Source: Anaerohalosphaeraceae bacterium
GTDB taxonomy: Bacteria; Planctomycetota; Phycisphaerae; Sedimentisphaerales; UBA12454
Direction: 5' to 3'
DNA length: 64,000 nucleotides
NCBI GenBank assembly: GCA_021108375.1
Contig: JAIORA010000012.1
Coordinates: forward strand, 62,001 to 126,000
Shown here: one piece after another, positions 30,085-41,331 of the stretch
How positions within the stretch are numbered: position 1 is the first letter of the stretch
How the letters are laid out: each line of letters begins with the position of its first letter
Made by a program: the position numbers and the translations under genes
Notes under the pieces: generated by a model
The model's database searches: none
Seen by the model: the letters and a program-made list of their open reading frames with translations, nothing else
Told to the model about the DNA's origin: nothing

Positions 30085-30861
30085 ATGTTTGCGATAATAA
30101 GCGATATACATTCAAACCTTGAAGCACTGATAACAGTGCTGACAGATATCGAAAAAAAGGGCGTAAAAACGATATATTGTCTGGGCGATATAGTCGGCTA
30201 CGGACCAAATCCGAAAGAGTGTCTCGATTTGGTTATCGAAAAAGTACAAGCCTGCGTTATGGGCAATCACGATTACGCGGTGCTTTACGAGCCGACAAAT
30301 TTTAATCTCGGCGCAGAACGCGCCAGCTTCTGGACTCGCGGCCAGCTCGAAGCTGAGACAGATTCCAAAAGCCGGCAGAAAAGATGGAAGTATCTCGGCG
30401 ACCAACAGATGCGCTGGACATTAGAACCGCAAGAAGGCCTTTGTGATTTTACGCTGGACTTTGTACACGCTTCGCCGAGAAAACCAATAAACGAGTACAT
30501 TTTCCCAGACGATGTTTACACAACACCGGGCAAAATTACCGCACAATTTGAACGGTTTAAACATATCTGTTTTATAGGCCATACGCATTTGCCGGGCGTT
30601 TTTCTCGACGACCCCGATTTTTATGCGCCCGATGAGCTTGATTACGTCTATCCAATCATAGCTGAAGAAAGAGCTGTTATAAACGTTGGCTCGGTGGGAC
30701 AGCCCAGGGATAAGGACAACCGTGCGAGCTATGTGTTTGTTGAAGATAATAAAGTAAACTTCGTCCGACTGGAATACGATTACGAAATAACAGCAAAAAA
30801 AATATACGCTATCGATGAACTGGACAATTTTGAAGCGGACAGGCTCAATGAAGGCAGATAG
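30085..30861 (+). CDS. Metallophosphoesterase family protein
   Basis: FAIISDIHSNLEAL...CLGDIVGYGPNPKECLDL...VMGNHDYA...CFIGHTHLPGVF. Confidence 0.93.
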   Translation: MFAIISDIHSNLEALITVLTDIEKKGVKTIYCLGDIVGYGPNPKECLDLVIEKVQACVMGNHDYAVLYEPTNFNLGAERASFWTRGQLEAETDSKSRQKRWKYLGDQQMRWTLEPQEGLCDFTLDFVHASPRKPINEYIFPDDVYTTPGKITAQFERFKHICFIGHTHLPGVFLDDPDFYAPDELDYVYPIIAEERAVINVGSVGQPRDKDNRASYVFVEDNKVNFVRLEYDYEITAKKIYAIDELDNFEADRLNEGR

Positions 30862-30882
30862 AAAGGAAAGTGCATTACCTTT

Positions 30883-32865
30883 ATGAATACGAAAAAGATA
30901 TTAGTGGTATTGTTGTCGGTATATGTAGTTGCCTGTTCGGTACTCATTTATAAGTCCGGCGTATTTAAAACATCGAACGCAAAGGATATAAATGCTCAAA
31001 GCGGTATTTTCTCGCTCGCAGCAGAAGCAGACATCCCCGCCACCAAGCCACAGGAAACCCTTCAAGCACCGGCCTCTGCTGTCTCCTCTGCCAAGACAGA
31101 CTTTTCCATAATAAGTGCCGAGCCAAAACAAGTTGTTCTCGGTTCGATTGCATCTAAGGCTCAAGGCAATGATTTTCTGCTTGAACTCAAACTTACCTCC
31201 AAAGGCGCCGCAATTACAACAGCAAGCCTTAGAGATTATGATAACAGAGACGCAAAAAATCCTGAGCCGATGAAAATTATTTATCCCGCACCCAACGCGG
31301 CATATTCAATGGCCAGCGGAAGATTACTGCTTTACGATTACGGCCAGGCGATACCACTTAACAAGCTCAACTGGCAACTCGTTAACGAAGACAAACAGCC
31401 GGATGGTTCGCAAACGGCGGTTTTTCAAGCTGCTGTTACGAAGAACTCGCAAGATGCCCTGCTGCTGAGGAAAACTTACACGCTTGCCCCTGACAGCTAT
31501 ATGCTTACTTGCGATATAAGTATAGACAATCTCACCGATGGGGCTGTCAGTAGCGGTATGGAAATTTACGGCCCGGTAGGAATCGCAAGAGAAGGCTCAC
31601 GAGCCGATATGCGAAAAGTAACGACAGCATTTCTTGATTCTCAAAACAAAGTAACCACAACAAAATTGGATATGCGGAAACTCACAAAAGAGCCGAAGCC
31701 ACAGGCAGAGCTTTTGCCAAAAAAAGGGCAGGCAGGTGAATTTATGTGGGCAGCTATCGCAAGTAAGTATTTTGTCGCGATAGCTCGGCCTGTTCCGCAA
31801 AACGAAAGCGATTTGGCGTGTAAATGGATTGCCGGCAAATCGAGCATTTATTATCCCGGAGCCGCAGAAGATAATTCTGAATCGAATATCGGAGTATTTT
31901 TCAAAACTTCCTCTGCGATAATCCCGCCGCAACAAAGCAAAAAATACAGCTTTCAAATTTATCTTGGACCCAAAGATAAAAAACTGTTCGATAACAACAA
32001 ACTTTACAACAAGCTCGGCTTTGTCGAGGCCATCGATTTTCAGGCCTGTTTCGGCAATATATTTCGCCCGCTGTCATTTTTCATTCTGGAAGTTATGGGG
32101 TGGATGCAGGACAACCTCTGGCCGCACAATTACGGTATCGTAATTATAATTTTCGTTCTCATCGTTCGCATCCTGCTGCACCCGATTACCAAAAAAAGCC
32201 AGGTATCGATGATGAAGATGTCCAAGCTCGGACCAAAGGCTGAAGAGATTAAGAAAAAATACGCCAACAACAAAGGCGAACAACAAAAGCAAATGATGGC
32301 ACTTTACAAAGAACACGGCGCATCGCCTGTGTTGGGGTGTTTGCCGATGCTGCTGCAGATGCCTATCTGGATTGCTCTTTACAGTGCGATTTACGCCAGC
32401 ATAGACCTCAGAGGCGCAGCGTTTTTGCCTTTCTGGATTACAGACCTTTCGGCACCGGACTCTTTATTTGCTCTGCCGGCAGCTGTCGAAAACCTGCCCT
32501 TTATCGGCAATTTCCTCGGGACAAGTTTTAATCTTCTGCCGATACTATTGGGGGCATCAATGTTTGCACAACAAAAACTTATGCCCTCCTCGGCCTCGGC
32601 GGCAAATTCGCAGGCAGCTCAGCAACAGAAAATGATGATGTGGATGATGCCGATAATGATGCTGGTGTTCCTTTACAGAGCACCATCGGGATTGAACCTT
32701 TACATTATGTCCAGTACCATCGGCGGAGTTTTTGAACAATACGTTATACGCAAACACATCAGGGAAAAAGAGCAGGCCGAGGCGTTTGGCAAAGTTCCGG
32801 TAACGGCAAAAACAGGCGGAAAACTAAAGAAAAAAAAACCGAAACCGCCTTTCAAATTTTCATAA
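30883..32865 (+). CDS. yidC: Membrane protein insertase YidC
   Basis: 660 aa; YGIVIIIFVLIVRILLHPITKKSQVSMMKMSKLGPKAEEIKKKY; periplasmic beta domain. Confidence 0.95.
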   Translation: MNTKKILVVLLSVYVVACSVLIYKSGVFKTSNAKDINAQSGIFSLAAEADIPATKPQETLQAPASAVSSAKTDFSIISAEPKQVVLGSIASKAQGNDFLLELKLTSKGAAITTASLRDYDNRDAKNPEPMKIIYPAPNAAYSMASGRLLLYDYGQAIPLNKLNWQLVNEDKQPDGSQTAVFQAAVTKNSQDALLLRKTYTLAPDSYMLTCDISIDNLTDGAVSSGMEIYGPVGIAREGSRADMRKVTTAFLDSQNKVTTTKLDMRKLTKEPKPQAELLPKKGQAGEFMWAAIASKYFVAIARPVPQNESDLACKWIAGKSSIYYPGAAEDNSESNIGVFFKTSSAIIPPQQSKKYSFQIYLGPKDKKLFDNNKLYNKLGFVEAIDFQACFGNIFRPLSFFILEVMGWMQDNLWPHNYGIVIIIFVLIVRILLHPITKKSQVSMMKMSKLGPKAEEIKKKYANNKGEQQKQMMALYKEHGASPVLGCLPMLLQMPIWIALYSAIYASIDLRGAAFLPFWITDLSAPDSLFALPAAVENLPFIGNFLGTSFNLLPILLGASMFAQQKLMPSSASAANSQAAQQQKMMMWMMPIMMLVFLYRAPSGLNLYIMSSTIGGVFEQYVIRKHIREKEQAEAFGKVPVTAKTGGKLKKKKPKPPFKFS

Positions 32866-32878
32866 TCTAAAAAAGATT

Positions 32879-34255
32879 ATGCATAATCTTACTGATACAA
32901 TCATAGCGGTATCCAGCAGCGCAGGGGCAAGAACCATAATCCGTGTTGCCGGGAGTGATGCTTTCAACACGGTTTCCAGACTGTTAGGCGGAATAGATTT
33001 AAGCAAAAAACGAGCGGCGCAAAATGTCTCGATTCAAATCGAAGATGATTTTTGCGTTAGGGCAATTCTTTATACATTTCCCGCACCTGCCTCCTATACC
33101 GGCGACAATATCTGCGAACTTCATTGTCTCTGCTGCAATGAAGCGGTTGAACGAATCTACCAGAAGCTAATCGACTTGCAATGCGTCCCGGCTGACGGCG
33201 GAGAATTTACATATCGAGCGTACGTTAATGGCAAGATGGACATTTCGCAGGCTGAGGCGGTGGCGGCAATCGTTTCAGGCTCGAATCAGTATCAAATTGC
33301 CGCAGCGCAACGAGTGCTAAGCGGAGCTATCGAGCAAACAGTTGGGCGGATAAGCGAGAAAATTCTCACACTTCTCAGCCTTGTCGAAGCTGGTCTGGAT
33401 TTCAGCGAGGAAGACATCGAATTCGTTTCGCAGGTGCAGGCGGTAAATGAAACAGAGCAAATTCTTGCTGAAATTGAAAAACTGCTGGCAGGTTCGATAA
33501 GTTTTGAGCAGGTTGCAGAGGCAGATTCGGTCGCCGTTACTGGTACGCCCAGTTGTGGGAAAAGCAGTCTGGTCAATGCGAGTCTTGGCTTTGAAAGAAG
33601 TATTGTTTCACAAACAGATGGAACAACAAGGGACGTTCTTGGCCACTGGCTGAAACTCAAAAAATGTGATTGCGTGCTTTTCGATTGTGCAGGTATCGGA
33701 CAAGAACCGCAGGGATTACTTGAACAGTATGCACAGACCGCAACCATCGAGGCAGCCAAAAATGCCTGCTTTGTGGTTTTTTGTGTCGATGTGTCAAAAA
33801 CCGATTACAAAAACGACATCGAAATACTCAATTTTATGGGCATAACCCCTGCGATATTTGTCGCTACCAAGTGCGACTTGCTCAGGCCGGACGAACTTAA
33901 AAATAAACTCGCCGAGCTAAATTCGCTTTTCAAAAAAGAATTTTTAACGACCAGCGCAAAAACCGGCAATAGCATTGAAAATCTCAAACAAAGAATCGAA
34001 CAGTTGATTATATCACAAAGAACTGTCTCACCTGAATCAGCTGAAAAAATCGCTATAACAAAAAGACATCAGCAATCAGCGGCCACCGCCGCTGATAATG
34101 CTCGTCTTGCGAAAGGAGAACTGCAAAGACAAAGCGGTGAAACAGCGGCAATGTATTTACGAAGTGCAGCCCAGGAGCTTTCGGTGTTGAGCTCAGAACA
34201 TATCGACGAAGCAATTTTAGGTAAAATCTTTTCGAGTTTCTGCGTGGGCAAATAA
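32879..34255 (+). CDS. mnmE: tRNA uridine-5-carboxymethylaminomethyl modification GTPase
   Basis: TDTIIAVSSSAGARTIIRVAGSDA; GTPSCGKSSLVNA; TTRDVLGHWL; C-terminal SSFCVGK. Confidence 0.95.
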   Translation: MHNLTDTIIAVSSSAGARTIIRVAGSDAFNTVSRLLGGIDLSKKRAAQNVSIQIEDDFCVRAILYTFPAPASYTGDNICELHCLCCNEAVERIYQKLIDLQCVPADGGEFTYRAYVNGKMDISQAEAVAAIVSGSNQYQIAAAQRVLSGAIEQTVGRISEKILTLLSLVEAGLDFSEEDIEFVSQVQAVNETEQILAEIEKLLAGSISFEQVAEADSVAVTGTPSCGKSSLVNASLGFERSIVSQTDGTTRDVLGHWLKLKKCDCVLFDCAGIGQEPQGLLEQYAQTATIEAAKNACFVVFCVDVSKTDYKNDIEILNFMGITPAIFVATKCDLLRPDELKNKLAELNSLFKKEFLTTSAKTGNSIENLKQRIEQLIISQRTVSPESAEKIAITKRHQQSAATAADNARLAKGELQRQSGETAAMYLRSAAQELSVLSSEHIDEAILGKIFSSFCVGK

Positions 34256-34256
34256 A

Positions 34257-34283
34257 AAGACCCCCGGCTTAGCCGAGGGTCTT
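34257..34283. terminator. Bidirectional intrinsic terminator between convergent mnmE and dnaK
   Basis: AAGACCCCCGGCTTAGCCGAGGGTCTT inverted repeat immediately after the mnmE stop. Confidence 0.8.
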
Positions 34284-34315
34284 AAAAATCAAACCGTTAT
34301 AGAAATTCAAACTTT

Positions 34316-36238
34316 TTATTTGTCTTTGGCTTCAAACTCCGCATCGATTACATCATCGCCTTTAGGTTTGTTATCGTTTTCCGGCGGAGCTTGCTCACCA
34401 TCTTGCTGAGGAGCTTCGGCGGCTTGCTTTTTAGCAGCTTCTTCATAAAGAATCTTGCCAAGCTCTTGTGCAGAGCTGTTGAGGTTTTCCATTGCCTTCT
34501 TGATAGCCTCACCGTCTTCGCCCTTAGCAGCTTCTTTGAGATTGTTCACTGCCGACTCGATATTCCCGCGAGTCTCCGCGGAAACTTTCTCGCCGTGCTC
34601 CTTGAGAGTTTTCTCGGTAGAATAAACAAGCTGGTCGGCCTGGTTTTTCAAATCAATGACCTCTCTTCTTTTTTTGTCCTCTTCAGCGTGCAGTTCAGCA
34701 TCACTTGTCATCTTGGCAATTTCTTCTTCGCTAAGGCCGCTGCTCGATTTGATTTCGATAGACTGCTGTTTGCCCGTGCCGAGATCTTTTGCCGAGACAT
34801 TCAAAATGCCGTTAGCGTCAATATCAAAGGCAACCTCAATTTGCGGAACGCCTCGTGGCGATGGCGGAATGTCAGAAAGCTGAAATCTGCCGAGAGTTCT
34901 ATTATCGCGTGCAAATTCCCTTTCGCCCTGCAGAACGTGTATGTCAACACTGGTCTGGCTGTCAGCAGCGGTCGAAAACACTTCCTTCTTGCTGGTTGGA
35001 ATCGTGGTATTGCTTTCGATAAGCTTTGTCATCACCCCGCCGAGAGTTTCAACGCCCAGCGAAAGCGGAGTAACATCGAGAAGCAAAATGTCTTTTACGC
35101 CGGCATCCCCGGCCAGAACCGCACCCTGTATAGCTGCACCAAGAGCAACTACTTCGTCCGGGTTAATACTCTTGTTAGGCTCTTTCTCGAAAATATCTTT
35201 TACGATTTTATGCACTACCGGAATTCTCGTCGAGCCACCAACCAGGAGAATTTCTGCTATTTCGGACGGCTTAATTTTTGCATCTTCCAGCGCCTTTCGG
35301 CACGGAGCTTTAAGCCTTTCGAGAGTTACCTCAGCCAGAGATTCAAACTTGCTCCTGGTAACTGTTATCTGTAAATGTTTCGGGCCGGAAGCGTCTGCGG
35401 TTATAAACGGCAGATTCACGGTTGATTCTACCTGCGTACTCAACTCACATTTTGATTTTTCAGCAGCTTCTTTAAGTCTCTGATGAGCCATCGGGTCTGT
35501 GCGAAGGTCTATGCCCTCTGTCTTTTTGAATTCGTCTGCAAGATAGTTCATCAATAGTTCGTCAAGGTCATCACCGCCGAGATGGCCGTCTCCATTGGTG
35601 CTAAGCACCTCAAAGACATTGTCGCCAATATCGAGAATCGATACATCAAACGTACCACCACCAAAATCGAAGACAGCGATTTTTTCAGCTTTCTTCTTTT
35701 CCAAACCATAAGCCAATGCCGCAGCAGTCGGTTCGTTTATAATCCGTTCGACTTTAAGCCCGGCAATCTTGCCGGCATCTTTTGTTGCCTGGCGTTGTGA
35801 ATCGTTAAAATATGCGGGTACTGTTATTACCGCCTGCTCAACTTTTTCGCCAAGATAGTCTTCAGCGGTCTTTTTCAAATCCTGAAGAATCATCGCTGAA
35901 ACTTCCGGCGGGGTATATTCCTTGCCCATAACTCCGACCTTCACCAACTCGGCAGAGGCGCCGGTAATCTTATATGGAACCAGCTTCTCTTCGGAAGCAA
36001 CTTCATTGTGTCTTCGCCCCATAAACCTTTTTATTGAAAAAACGGTATTCTCCGGGTTGGTTACCTGCTGATGTTTGGCAATCTGGCCAATGAGCCTTTC
36101 GCTTTTATCTGTAAAGCCAACCACAGAAGGTGTAAGCCGGTTGCCTGAAGAGTTCACAAGAACCTTAGGCGTTGAGCCTTCCATTACTGCCACAACCGAA
36201 TTTGTGGTTCCAAGGTCTATTCCAATTATTTTTCCCAT
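34316..36238 (-). CDS. dnaK: Chaperone DnaK (Hsp70)
   Basis: [21 protein letters not shown]; full-length Hsp70 with acidic C-terminus. Confidence 0.98.
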   Translation of the reverse strand: MGKIIGIDLGTTNSVVAVMEGSTPKVLVNSSGNRLTPSVVGFTDKSERLIGQIAKHQQVTNPENTVFSIKRFMGRRHNEVASEEKLVPYKITGASAELVKVGVMGKEYTPPEVSAMILQDLKKTAEDYLGEKVEQAVITVPAYFNDSQRQATKDAGKIAGLKVERIINEPTAAALAYGLEKKKAEKIAVFDFGGGTFDVSILDIGDNVFEVLSTNGDGHLGGDDLDELLMNYLADEFKKTEGIDLRTDPMAHQRLKEAAEKSKCELSTQVESTVNLPFITADASGPKHLQITVTRSKFESLAEVTLERLKAPCRKALEDAKIKPSEIAEILLVGGSTRIPVVHKIVKDIFEKEPNKSINPDEVVALGAAIQGAVLAGDAGVKDILLLDVTPLSLGVETLGGVMTKLIESNTTIPTSKKEVFSTAADSQTSVDIHVLQGEREFARDNRTLGRFQLSDIPPSPRGVPQIEVAFDIDANGILNVSAKDLGTGKQQSIEIKSSSGLSEEEIAKMTSDAELHAEEDKKRREVIDLKNQADQLVYSTEKTLKEHGEKVSAETRGNIESAVNNLKEAAKGEDGEAIKKAMENLNSSAQELGKILYEEAAKKQAAEAPQQDGEQAPPENDNKPKGDDVIDAEFEAKDK

Positions 36239-36597
36239 AATCTATTGCTCCTTACAATTGTTAGCAAATACTGTATATCAACAGTGCAAAGAGCGTGCCA
36301 GCAATACCTGCAAATCATAACTCCCTGCAAAATAAGAAGTTGAAACAATACGCCTTTTCAGCAAGTGCCATTTTGGCAGAACATTGGCCGATAAGGGTAA
36401 AAAAGGATTGCCAAACTAAAATTTCCAAGACTTTAGGGAACCTCTAAAAATTCATTTTGGCGAACAAGCGAACCTTTTTATCGCCGGACTGCGTCAGACA
36501 AAAGCCGCTTTATCTACGGATAAAGCTGATTTGTCTTTCTTGCAGGACAACAAAAATTTTCTACTTGTCGTTCAAAAGCAATTATTAGAGCTACCCT

Positions 36598-37638
36598 TTA
36601 CGGAATTGGGACTGCAACAGCAGCAGGCTCATCGTCAGAAACGAGCTTGAAAGTTGCTTCAGCAGTTTCACCTCTCAGCCGGATTTTGTCCTCACAAACA
36701 TATTTAGCCGGGAAATTGTAGATAACACTGCGGGTGATTTCTTCTGCGTTTATGTCATCGTCGTTGATTTCCAGCAGTACCTCAAAAGTTTTGTCCCCAT
36801 AGGCAGTCTTGGCCTCGGCGGTAGCAATAATCGGAATACTGCCGATGTCGGGACGCTTGATGAACTCCACGCGGTAACCGCCGCCAGCGAGATTATCGCT
36901 GAGTATGTAGCCGAGCGTTCCGCGTATCGCATAAGGTTTCATATCACTCTGTGTTACCGGTAGCTCCACACGAACGAAGCTCTCTGCCTGCCTTATTATT
37001 CCCGACGACAATTCTATATAAGGCGTTTTCTCAACGGGGGCCTTGCGAGCCTGATTCTTTTCCGCAAGGTTCAATTTGACCTTTGCCGAATTTATCTGCT
37101 CAGGGGCAAGAATCGTAACAATGTCTGGCGTCATTTGCGCACCGGGAATTTCAACATCCGCCTCGTCGAAACATTTAACAGGCAACTGCCTTTCCCTGAG
37201 CTGGACAACTTTAACTTTGAGTTTGTCAGGGCGGGTCTTGGCTGTAACAGACAAGCCATAACTGCGAATTTTACTGCTGCCAGTAACAAATTTTCTGACA
37301 TCAGCAATTTCATAATCGCCGGTTTTTGCCATATTCTCTTTTTCAGCATCGAAAACTATTTCAAGTTTATCTTTGCCCGAAGCCAACTTATCTTTCAATT
37401 CACTGGTTTTGCTCTTGGGGCCGGTTAAATCAGCCTTAATCTGAACATCAGGGCCGCCCTCAATGGTAACCCACAAGCGAGGATTCTCTCTGCTGGCTGA
37501 AATAGTTATGGTCTGGCTTAAAAGGTCTTCGTCCAGTGACAAATCCGCCCAAACCCATATCAAGCAGGTAATAAAAATTACCAGTATTGCTTTACGCATC
37601 GTGGCAAAAAACACTTTTTTATCTTTTATGCTGAGCAA
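36598..37638 (-). CDS. YbbR-like domain protein (CdaR type)
   Basis: N-terminal TM then repeated beta-rich domains; directly downstream of cdaA. Confidence 0.8.
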   Translation of the reverse strand: MLSIKDKKVFFATMRKAILVIFITCLIWVWADLSLDEDLLSQTITISASRENPRLWVTIEGGPDVQIKADLTGPKSKTSELKDKLASGKDKLEIVFDAEKENMAKTGDYEIADVRKFVTGSSKIRSYGLSVTAKTRPDKLKVKVVQLRERQLPVKCFDEADVEIPGAQMTPDIVTILAPEQINSAKVKLNLAEKNQARKAPVEKTPYIELSSGIIRQAESFVRVELPVTQSDMKPYAIRGTLGYILSDNLAGGGYRVEFIKRPDIGSIPIIATAEAKTAYGDKTFEVLLEINDDDINAEEITRSVIYNFPAKYVCEDKIRLRGETAEATFKLVSDDEPAAVAVPIP

Positions 37639-37650
37639 CTATACAAATTC

Positions 37651-38493
37651 CTATTCTTTACTTTCTTTACGGGGTGTCCGCCAAAAATGTTTGGGCAGGG
37701 TTTTCGTATCGACAATAACATCCGTAAGTCTTTGCCGCAGTTCGTCTTTATCAATATTCCTATCGAGCTGACCTTCTTCGGCAATACTGATTATTCCAGT
37801 TTCTTCACTAACAACAACTGCCACTGCGTCAGAGCCTCTGGTGATACCGATTGCTGCGCGGTGTCGTGAGCCGAGCGCATCGCCAACGGTGCCCAACTCC
37901 GCCAGCGGCAGCTGAACACGAGCGGCTATGATTTTGTCGCTACGAATAATTATCGCTAAATCGTGCAGACTCGTTCCCGGATAAAAAATCGTCTCCAACA
38001 GCGCCGCCTTGATATTGCTATCTATCTTTACGCCCGTATCGATAAACTCACCAAGGGCTACCTGCCTTTCGAGTACGATTATCGCTCCGATACTCTTTGC
38101 TGAAAGTGCCGTTACTGCGTCGATAATTTCTTCAACGCTGCGTGAAAGCTGATGATGGGATGAACTTGCAAAACTGCCCGCCTGACCTATACGAATAAGC
38201 ATTCGGCGAAGTTCCGGCTGAAATGCCGCAACGGCAATTATTAAAACCCCAATAAGAGCACGATTGTAGATATAGAAAAGACGCTCAAAATCAAACTGAA
38301 CAATGACCAACTTAAGAATCATTGCACCAGCAAGTAGCAAGATAAGAACCCCGCGAAAAAGCCTTTCTCCGCGAGTACCCTCAAGAAACGTAACCGCCCA
38401 ATAGACAATCAGGCCTATAAATAATAAATCAATAGCAACAATAAAAGGATTGTACGAAGCGACGCGACCGAGATATTCAAAAACCGCATTCAA
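37651..38493 (-). CDS. cdaA: Diadenylate cyclase
   Basis: Three N-terminal TM segments; DAC domain SLHDLAIIIRSDKIIAARVQLPLA...LGSRHRAAIGITRGSDAVAVVVSEETG. Confidence 0.95.
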   Translation of the reverse strand: MNAVFEYLGRVASYNPFIVAIDLLFIGLIVYWAVTFLEGTRGERLFRGVLILLLAGAMILKLVIVQFDFERLFYIYNRALIGVLIIAVAAFQPELRRMLIRIGQAGSFASSSHHQLSRSVEEIIDAVTALSAKSIGAIIVLERQVALGEFIDTGVKIDSNIKAALLETIFYPGTSLHDLAIIIRSDKIIAARVQLPLAELGTVGDALGSRHRAAIGITRGSDAVAVVVSEETGIISIAEEGQLDRNIDKDELRQRLTDVIVDTKTLPKHFWRTPRKESKE

Positions 38494-38528
38494 CTATCTG
38501 CCTTAAATCCTTTTAAAATTAATCCATT

Positions 38529-38744
38529 TTACCTAACTGTATATTCGGTCAGCCTGGTCGTTCTGTCTTTGTAAAATATCGCATCAATATCATCGACCAG
38601 CATCTGATTCCTCAGATTGTTCTGCCTCGAATGGTCAAGACTACGCTCATCGGATGTCTCGCCAAGCCCGTGGCAACCAATAGCTGTCAAAGCAACAAAA
38701 ACAAACAACGATACTAAGACTATGTTAACAAATGTTTTTTTCAT
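38529..38744 (-). CDS. Small lipoprotein-like hypothetical
   Basis: MKKTFVNIVLVSLFVFVALTAIGCHG: lipobox-like signal; likely start at 38744. Confidence 0.6.
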   Translation of the reverse strand: MKKTFVNIVLVSLFVFVALTAIGCHGLGETSDERSLDHSRQNNLRNQMLVDDIDAIFYKDRTTRLTEYTVR

Positions 38745-39016
38745 AAAAATTTCCCCGCTAATGTAAAAAGGGTACCAACACAACATTACCGCTGTAGCAG
38801 TTCCCTCTGAATACAGCTCCCGACCACCTTATTCTATCATATCCAGGAAGTTATGTCAATTTGGAGATTCAAAGTTAAGCAGTGTAATTCAAAATTTTTC
38901 TTTTAAGCCTCCAAAGCCCTGATTATGGCTTTTGAAGTCCATTGTTACCGGACTGCCAAAAAAACAATGTAGAAATAGTTGAATATTTCTGCCAATTCTG
39001 ATACCATTTGGCTTCA

Positions 39017-39442
39017 ATGAATATGAAATTCCCCGAAAAAACAACTATTCAAAGCTGCACAATCCCGATTGTACCCCGCTATGCCGAGACCGACCAGGCC
39101 GGCGTTGTCCACCACAGCGTCTATGCGGTCTACTTTGAAATGGGCAGAACTGAACTATTGCGTGCGAATGGATTAGCATATAAAGACCTCGAAGCCAGCG
39201 ACTGCAAAATGGTTGTCGCTGAATTGAATATCAAATTCCGAAGGCCTGCGTTTTACGATGAACAGCTCGACTTAATCACCGAGTGTACTCGCGTAACAAC
39301 TGCCAGGATTGAACACACCTATAAGCTCATCAGGCCGGGAACGGGCGTACTTTTAGCTGAGGGTACGAGCATATTAGCCTGCGTCAATGATGCCAGCAAA
39401 CCCCGCCGTGTGCCATCATTTCTATATCCCGAAGATGCCTAA
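39017..39442 (+). CDS. Acyl-CoA thioesterase, YbgC/4HBT family
   Basis: PRYAETDQAGVVHHSVYAVYFEMGRTELLRANGLAYKDLE hotdog signature. Confidence 0.93.
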   Translation: MNMKFPEKTTIQSCTIPIVPRYAETDQAGVVHHSVYAVYFEMGRTELLRANGLAYKDLEASDCKMVVAELNIKFRRPAFYDEQLDLITECTRVTTARIEHTYKLIRPGTGVLLAEGTSILACVNDASKPRRVPSFLYPEDA

Positions 39443-39664
39443 TACCAATTCCGATTATTAAGTGCGCCATTGTCATTTCGACCGGAACGAGCGAAGCGAA
39501 TGGAGCGGAGAAATCCGGCGAAGCCGTCCTGAGCAACGCCGAAGGATCTCATAGATTCCTCGACTACCCTCGGAATGACGTGTGTGCGCATTTACTATTC
39601 GTACGTGGTATAATACAATCATTGCGATCGCAACGTAACAATCTTTTTGTTTTGAATTTAGATA

Positions 39665-40549
39665 TTAAGATTTCCCAGCCTTAGCTGGGGCAACATCTGC
39701 CGCTGCACCTTTGCCTCGCTCGACAATTACTTTTGTCGGGCATTTATCCATAGCGGCTTTTAACGCTTCGCCAGAATCGCTCTGACCGGCAATTTTTTCA
39801 TAGTCGCACTTCGCATAATTACCCACCATTTCAAAAGCATCGCTCTGCTTTGTACACATCTTACAACCAATGCATCCGACTTTGCACATTTTGCGAGTAT
39901 CTTTACCGCTTTCAGCACTTTTGCAAGCAACCGTTATTATAACATCGCTTGCAAACGGAACCATTTCAATAAGACCACGAGGACACGCACTCGCACAAGC
40001 CGTACAACCTGTACATTTATCGTAATCAATGACCGCCAGACCGTCAACAATCTTGATAGCGCCAAATTTGCACGCGGCCAAACAATCGCCAAAACCGAGA
40101 CATCCAAATTTACACGCCTGCGCACAAGCAAAAGCATTTGCAGCCGTACAACTTTTTATGCCGGTATATTTTGCGTTTTGAGTTCTGTCTGAATCATGCG
40201 CTCTGCAATGAACGACAGGCCTTAGCGGCGCCCCGCCACCACTTACCTGAAAGTTGAGTACGACAGCTATTTGTTCACTTACGTCTGCTCCGCCCGGCGC
40301 ACATTTTCCGATAAGTTCAGGATTGGCAACAACAGCTTTGGCATAAGAGCCGCAACCTGCAAAACCGCACGCGCCGCAATCGATGCCCGGCAGCGTAGCA
40401 GATACCTCTTCTATTTTGGGGTCAATCTCGACCTTGAGTTTTTCTTTTGCGATGAGCAAAATCAAAGCGAACCCAGCCCCTAAGACCAGCAGTGTAACAC
40501 CCGCCAGCCAGGAATCATTCCACAGCGAAATTATATCAGCTAAAATCAT
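39665..40549 (-). CDS. rnfB: RnfB electron transport subunit
   Basis: LPGIDCGACGFAGCGSYAKAV plus ferredoxin clusters. Confidence 0.95.
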   Translation of the reverse strand: MILADIISLWNDSWLAGVTLLVLGAGFALILLIAKEKLKVEIDPKIEEVSATLPGIDCGACGFAGCGSYAKAVVANPELIGKCAPGGADVSEQIAVVLNFQVSGGGAPLRPVVHCRAHDSDRTQNAKYTGIKSCTAANAFACAQACKFGCLGFGDCLAACKFGAIKIVDGLAVIDYDKCTGCTACASACPRGLIEMVPFASDVIITVACKSAESGKDTRKMCKVGCIGCKMCTKQSDAFEMVGNYAKCDYEKIAGQSDSGEALKAAMDKCPTKVIVERGKGAAADVAPAKAGKS

Positions 40550-40568
40550 AGTTCCTTCTTCTATATTT

Positions 40569-40649
40569 TATAATTCATCCCAAAAACCATAATAAACACC
40601 CCCCGTGGCATTGCCAGTGCCAAAAATAAGGGTTTTGGGATAGCTTCTA
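40569..40649. repeat. About 80-bp hairpin repeat, copy 1 (between rnfB and rnfA)
   Basis: tataattcatcccaaaaaccataataaacacc...cgtggcattgcc...aagggttttggga.agcttcta; same element at 46771-46845; CCCAAAAACC/GGTTTTGGG ends pair. Confidence 0.85.
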
Positions 40650-41237
40650 CTTAATCATCCCGGCAAAACCCATAAAACCCAGCGTCAGCAATCCAGCGGT
40701 AATCAGCGTAATAGGGGCACCTTTGAGACTTTCGGGAACGTCAGCGGTTTTAAGATTTTCACGAATGCCCGCCATAATACATATCGCAAGAGTGAAACCG
40801 ATGCCGGCACCAAAACTCAAAACAACAGCCTCTAAAAAATTATCGATACTCCAGAGATTTATAAACAGGCAAAGCCCAAGTATCGCACAGTTAGTCGTAA
40901 TCAACGGCAGGAAAATACCAAAGCTTTCATACAAAGGCGGAAAAATTTTCCGCAGATACATCTCGACAAGCTGCACAGCGCCGGCAATAACGAGAATGAA
41001 GCAGATATATCGCGTAACGTCCAGCCCGTAGGGAATCAGCACGAAATGATCTATCAGCCAGGTAAACGTCCCTGCCAGCGTAACGACAAACGTAACAGCC
41101 AGCCCCATACCAAAAGCCATATCGATTCTGCCAGATACGCCAAGGTATGGACAGATGCCCAAAAATTTCGTGAAAACCAGATTATTGACGATGACTATCG
41201 AAGCAAAAGCCATCATTAGCATATACACCCTATCCAT
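40647..41237 (-). CDS. rnfA: RnfA
   Basis: MDRVYMLMMAFASIVIVNNLVFTKFLGICPYLGVS; ORF open to 41282, ATG 41237 likely. Confidence 0.94.
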   Translation of the reverse strand: MDRVYMLMMAFASIVIVNNLVFTKFLGICPYLGVSGRIDMAFGMGLAVTFVVTLAGTFTWLIDHFVLIPYGLDVTRYICFILVIAGAVQLVEMYLRKIFPPLYESFGIFLPLITTNCAILGLCLFINLWSIDNFLEAVVLSFGAGIGFTLAICIMAGIRENLKTADVPESLKGAPITLITAGLLTLGFMGFAGMIK

Positions 41238-41331
41238 TACAAAATCCCCCTCAAATTTTCTCTCAGGCAACAAAATGTGCAAGACCGACTACTAAAAAGC
41301 ATATATACCTTGTCCATTATAAAATTTCCTT

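Noticed and set aside
34391-35374. 327-aa ORF antisense to dnaK
   Set aside because: Long antisense ORFs opposite hsp70 genes are a known codon-bias artefact; no domain recognised.
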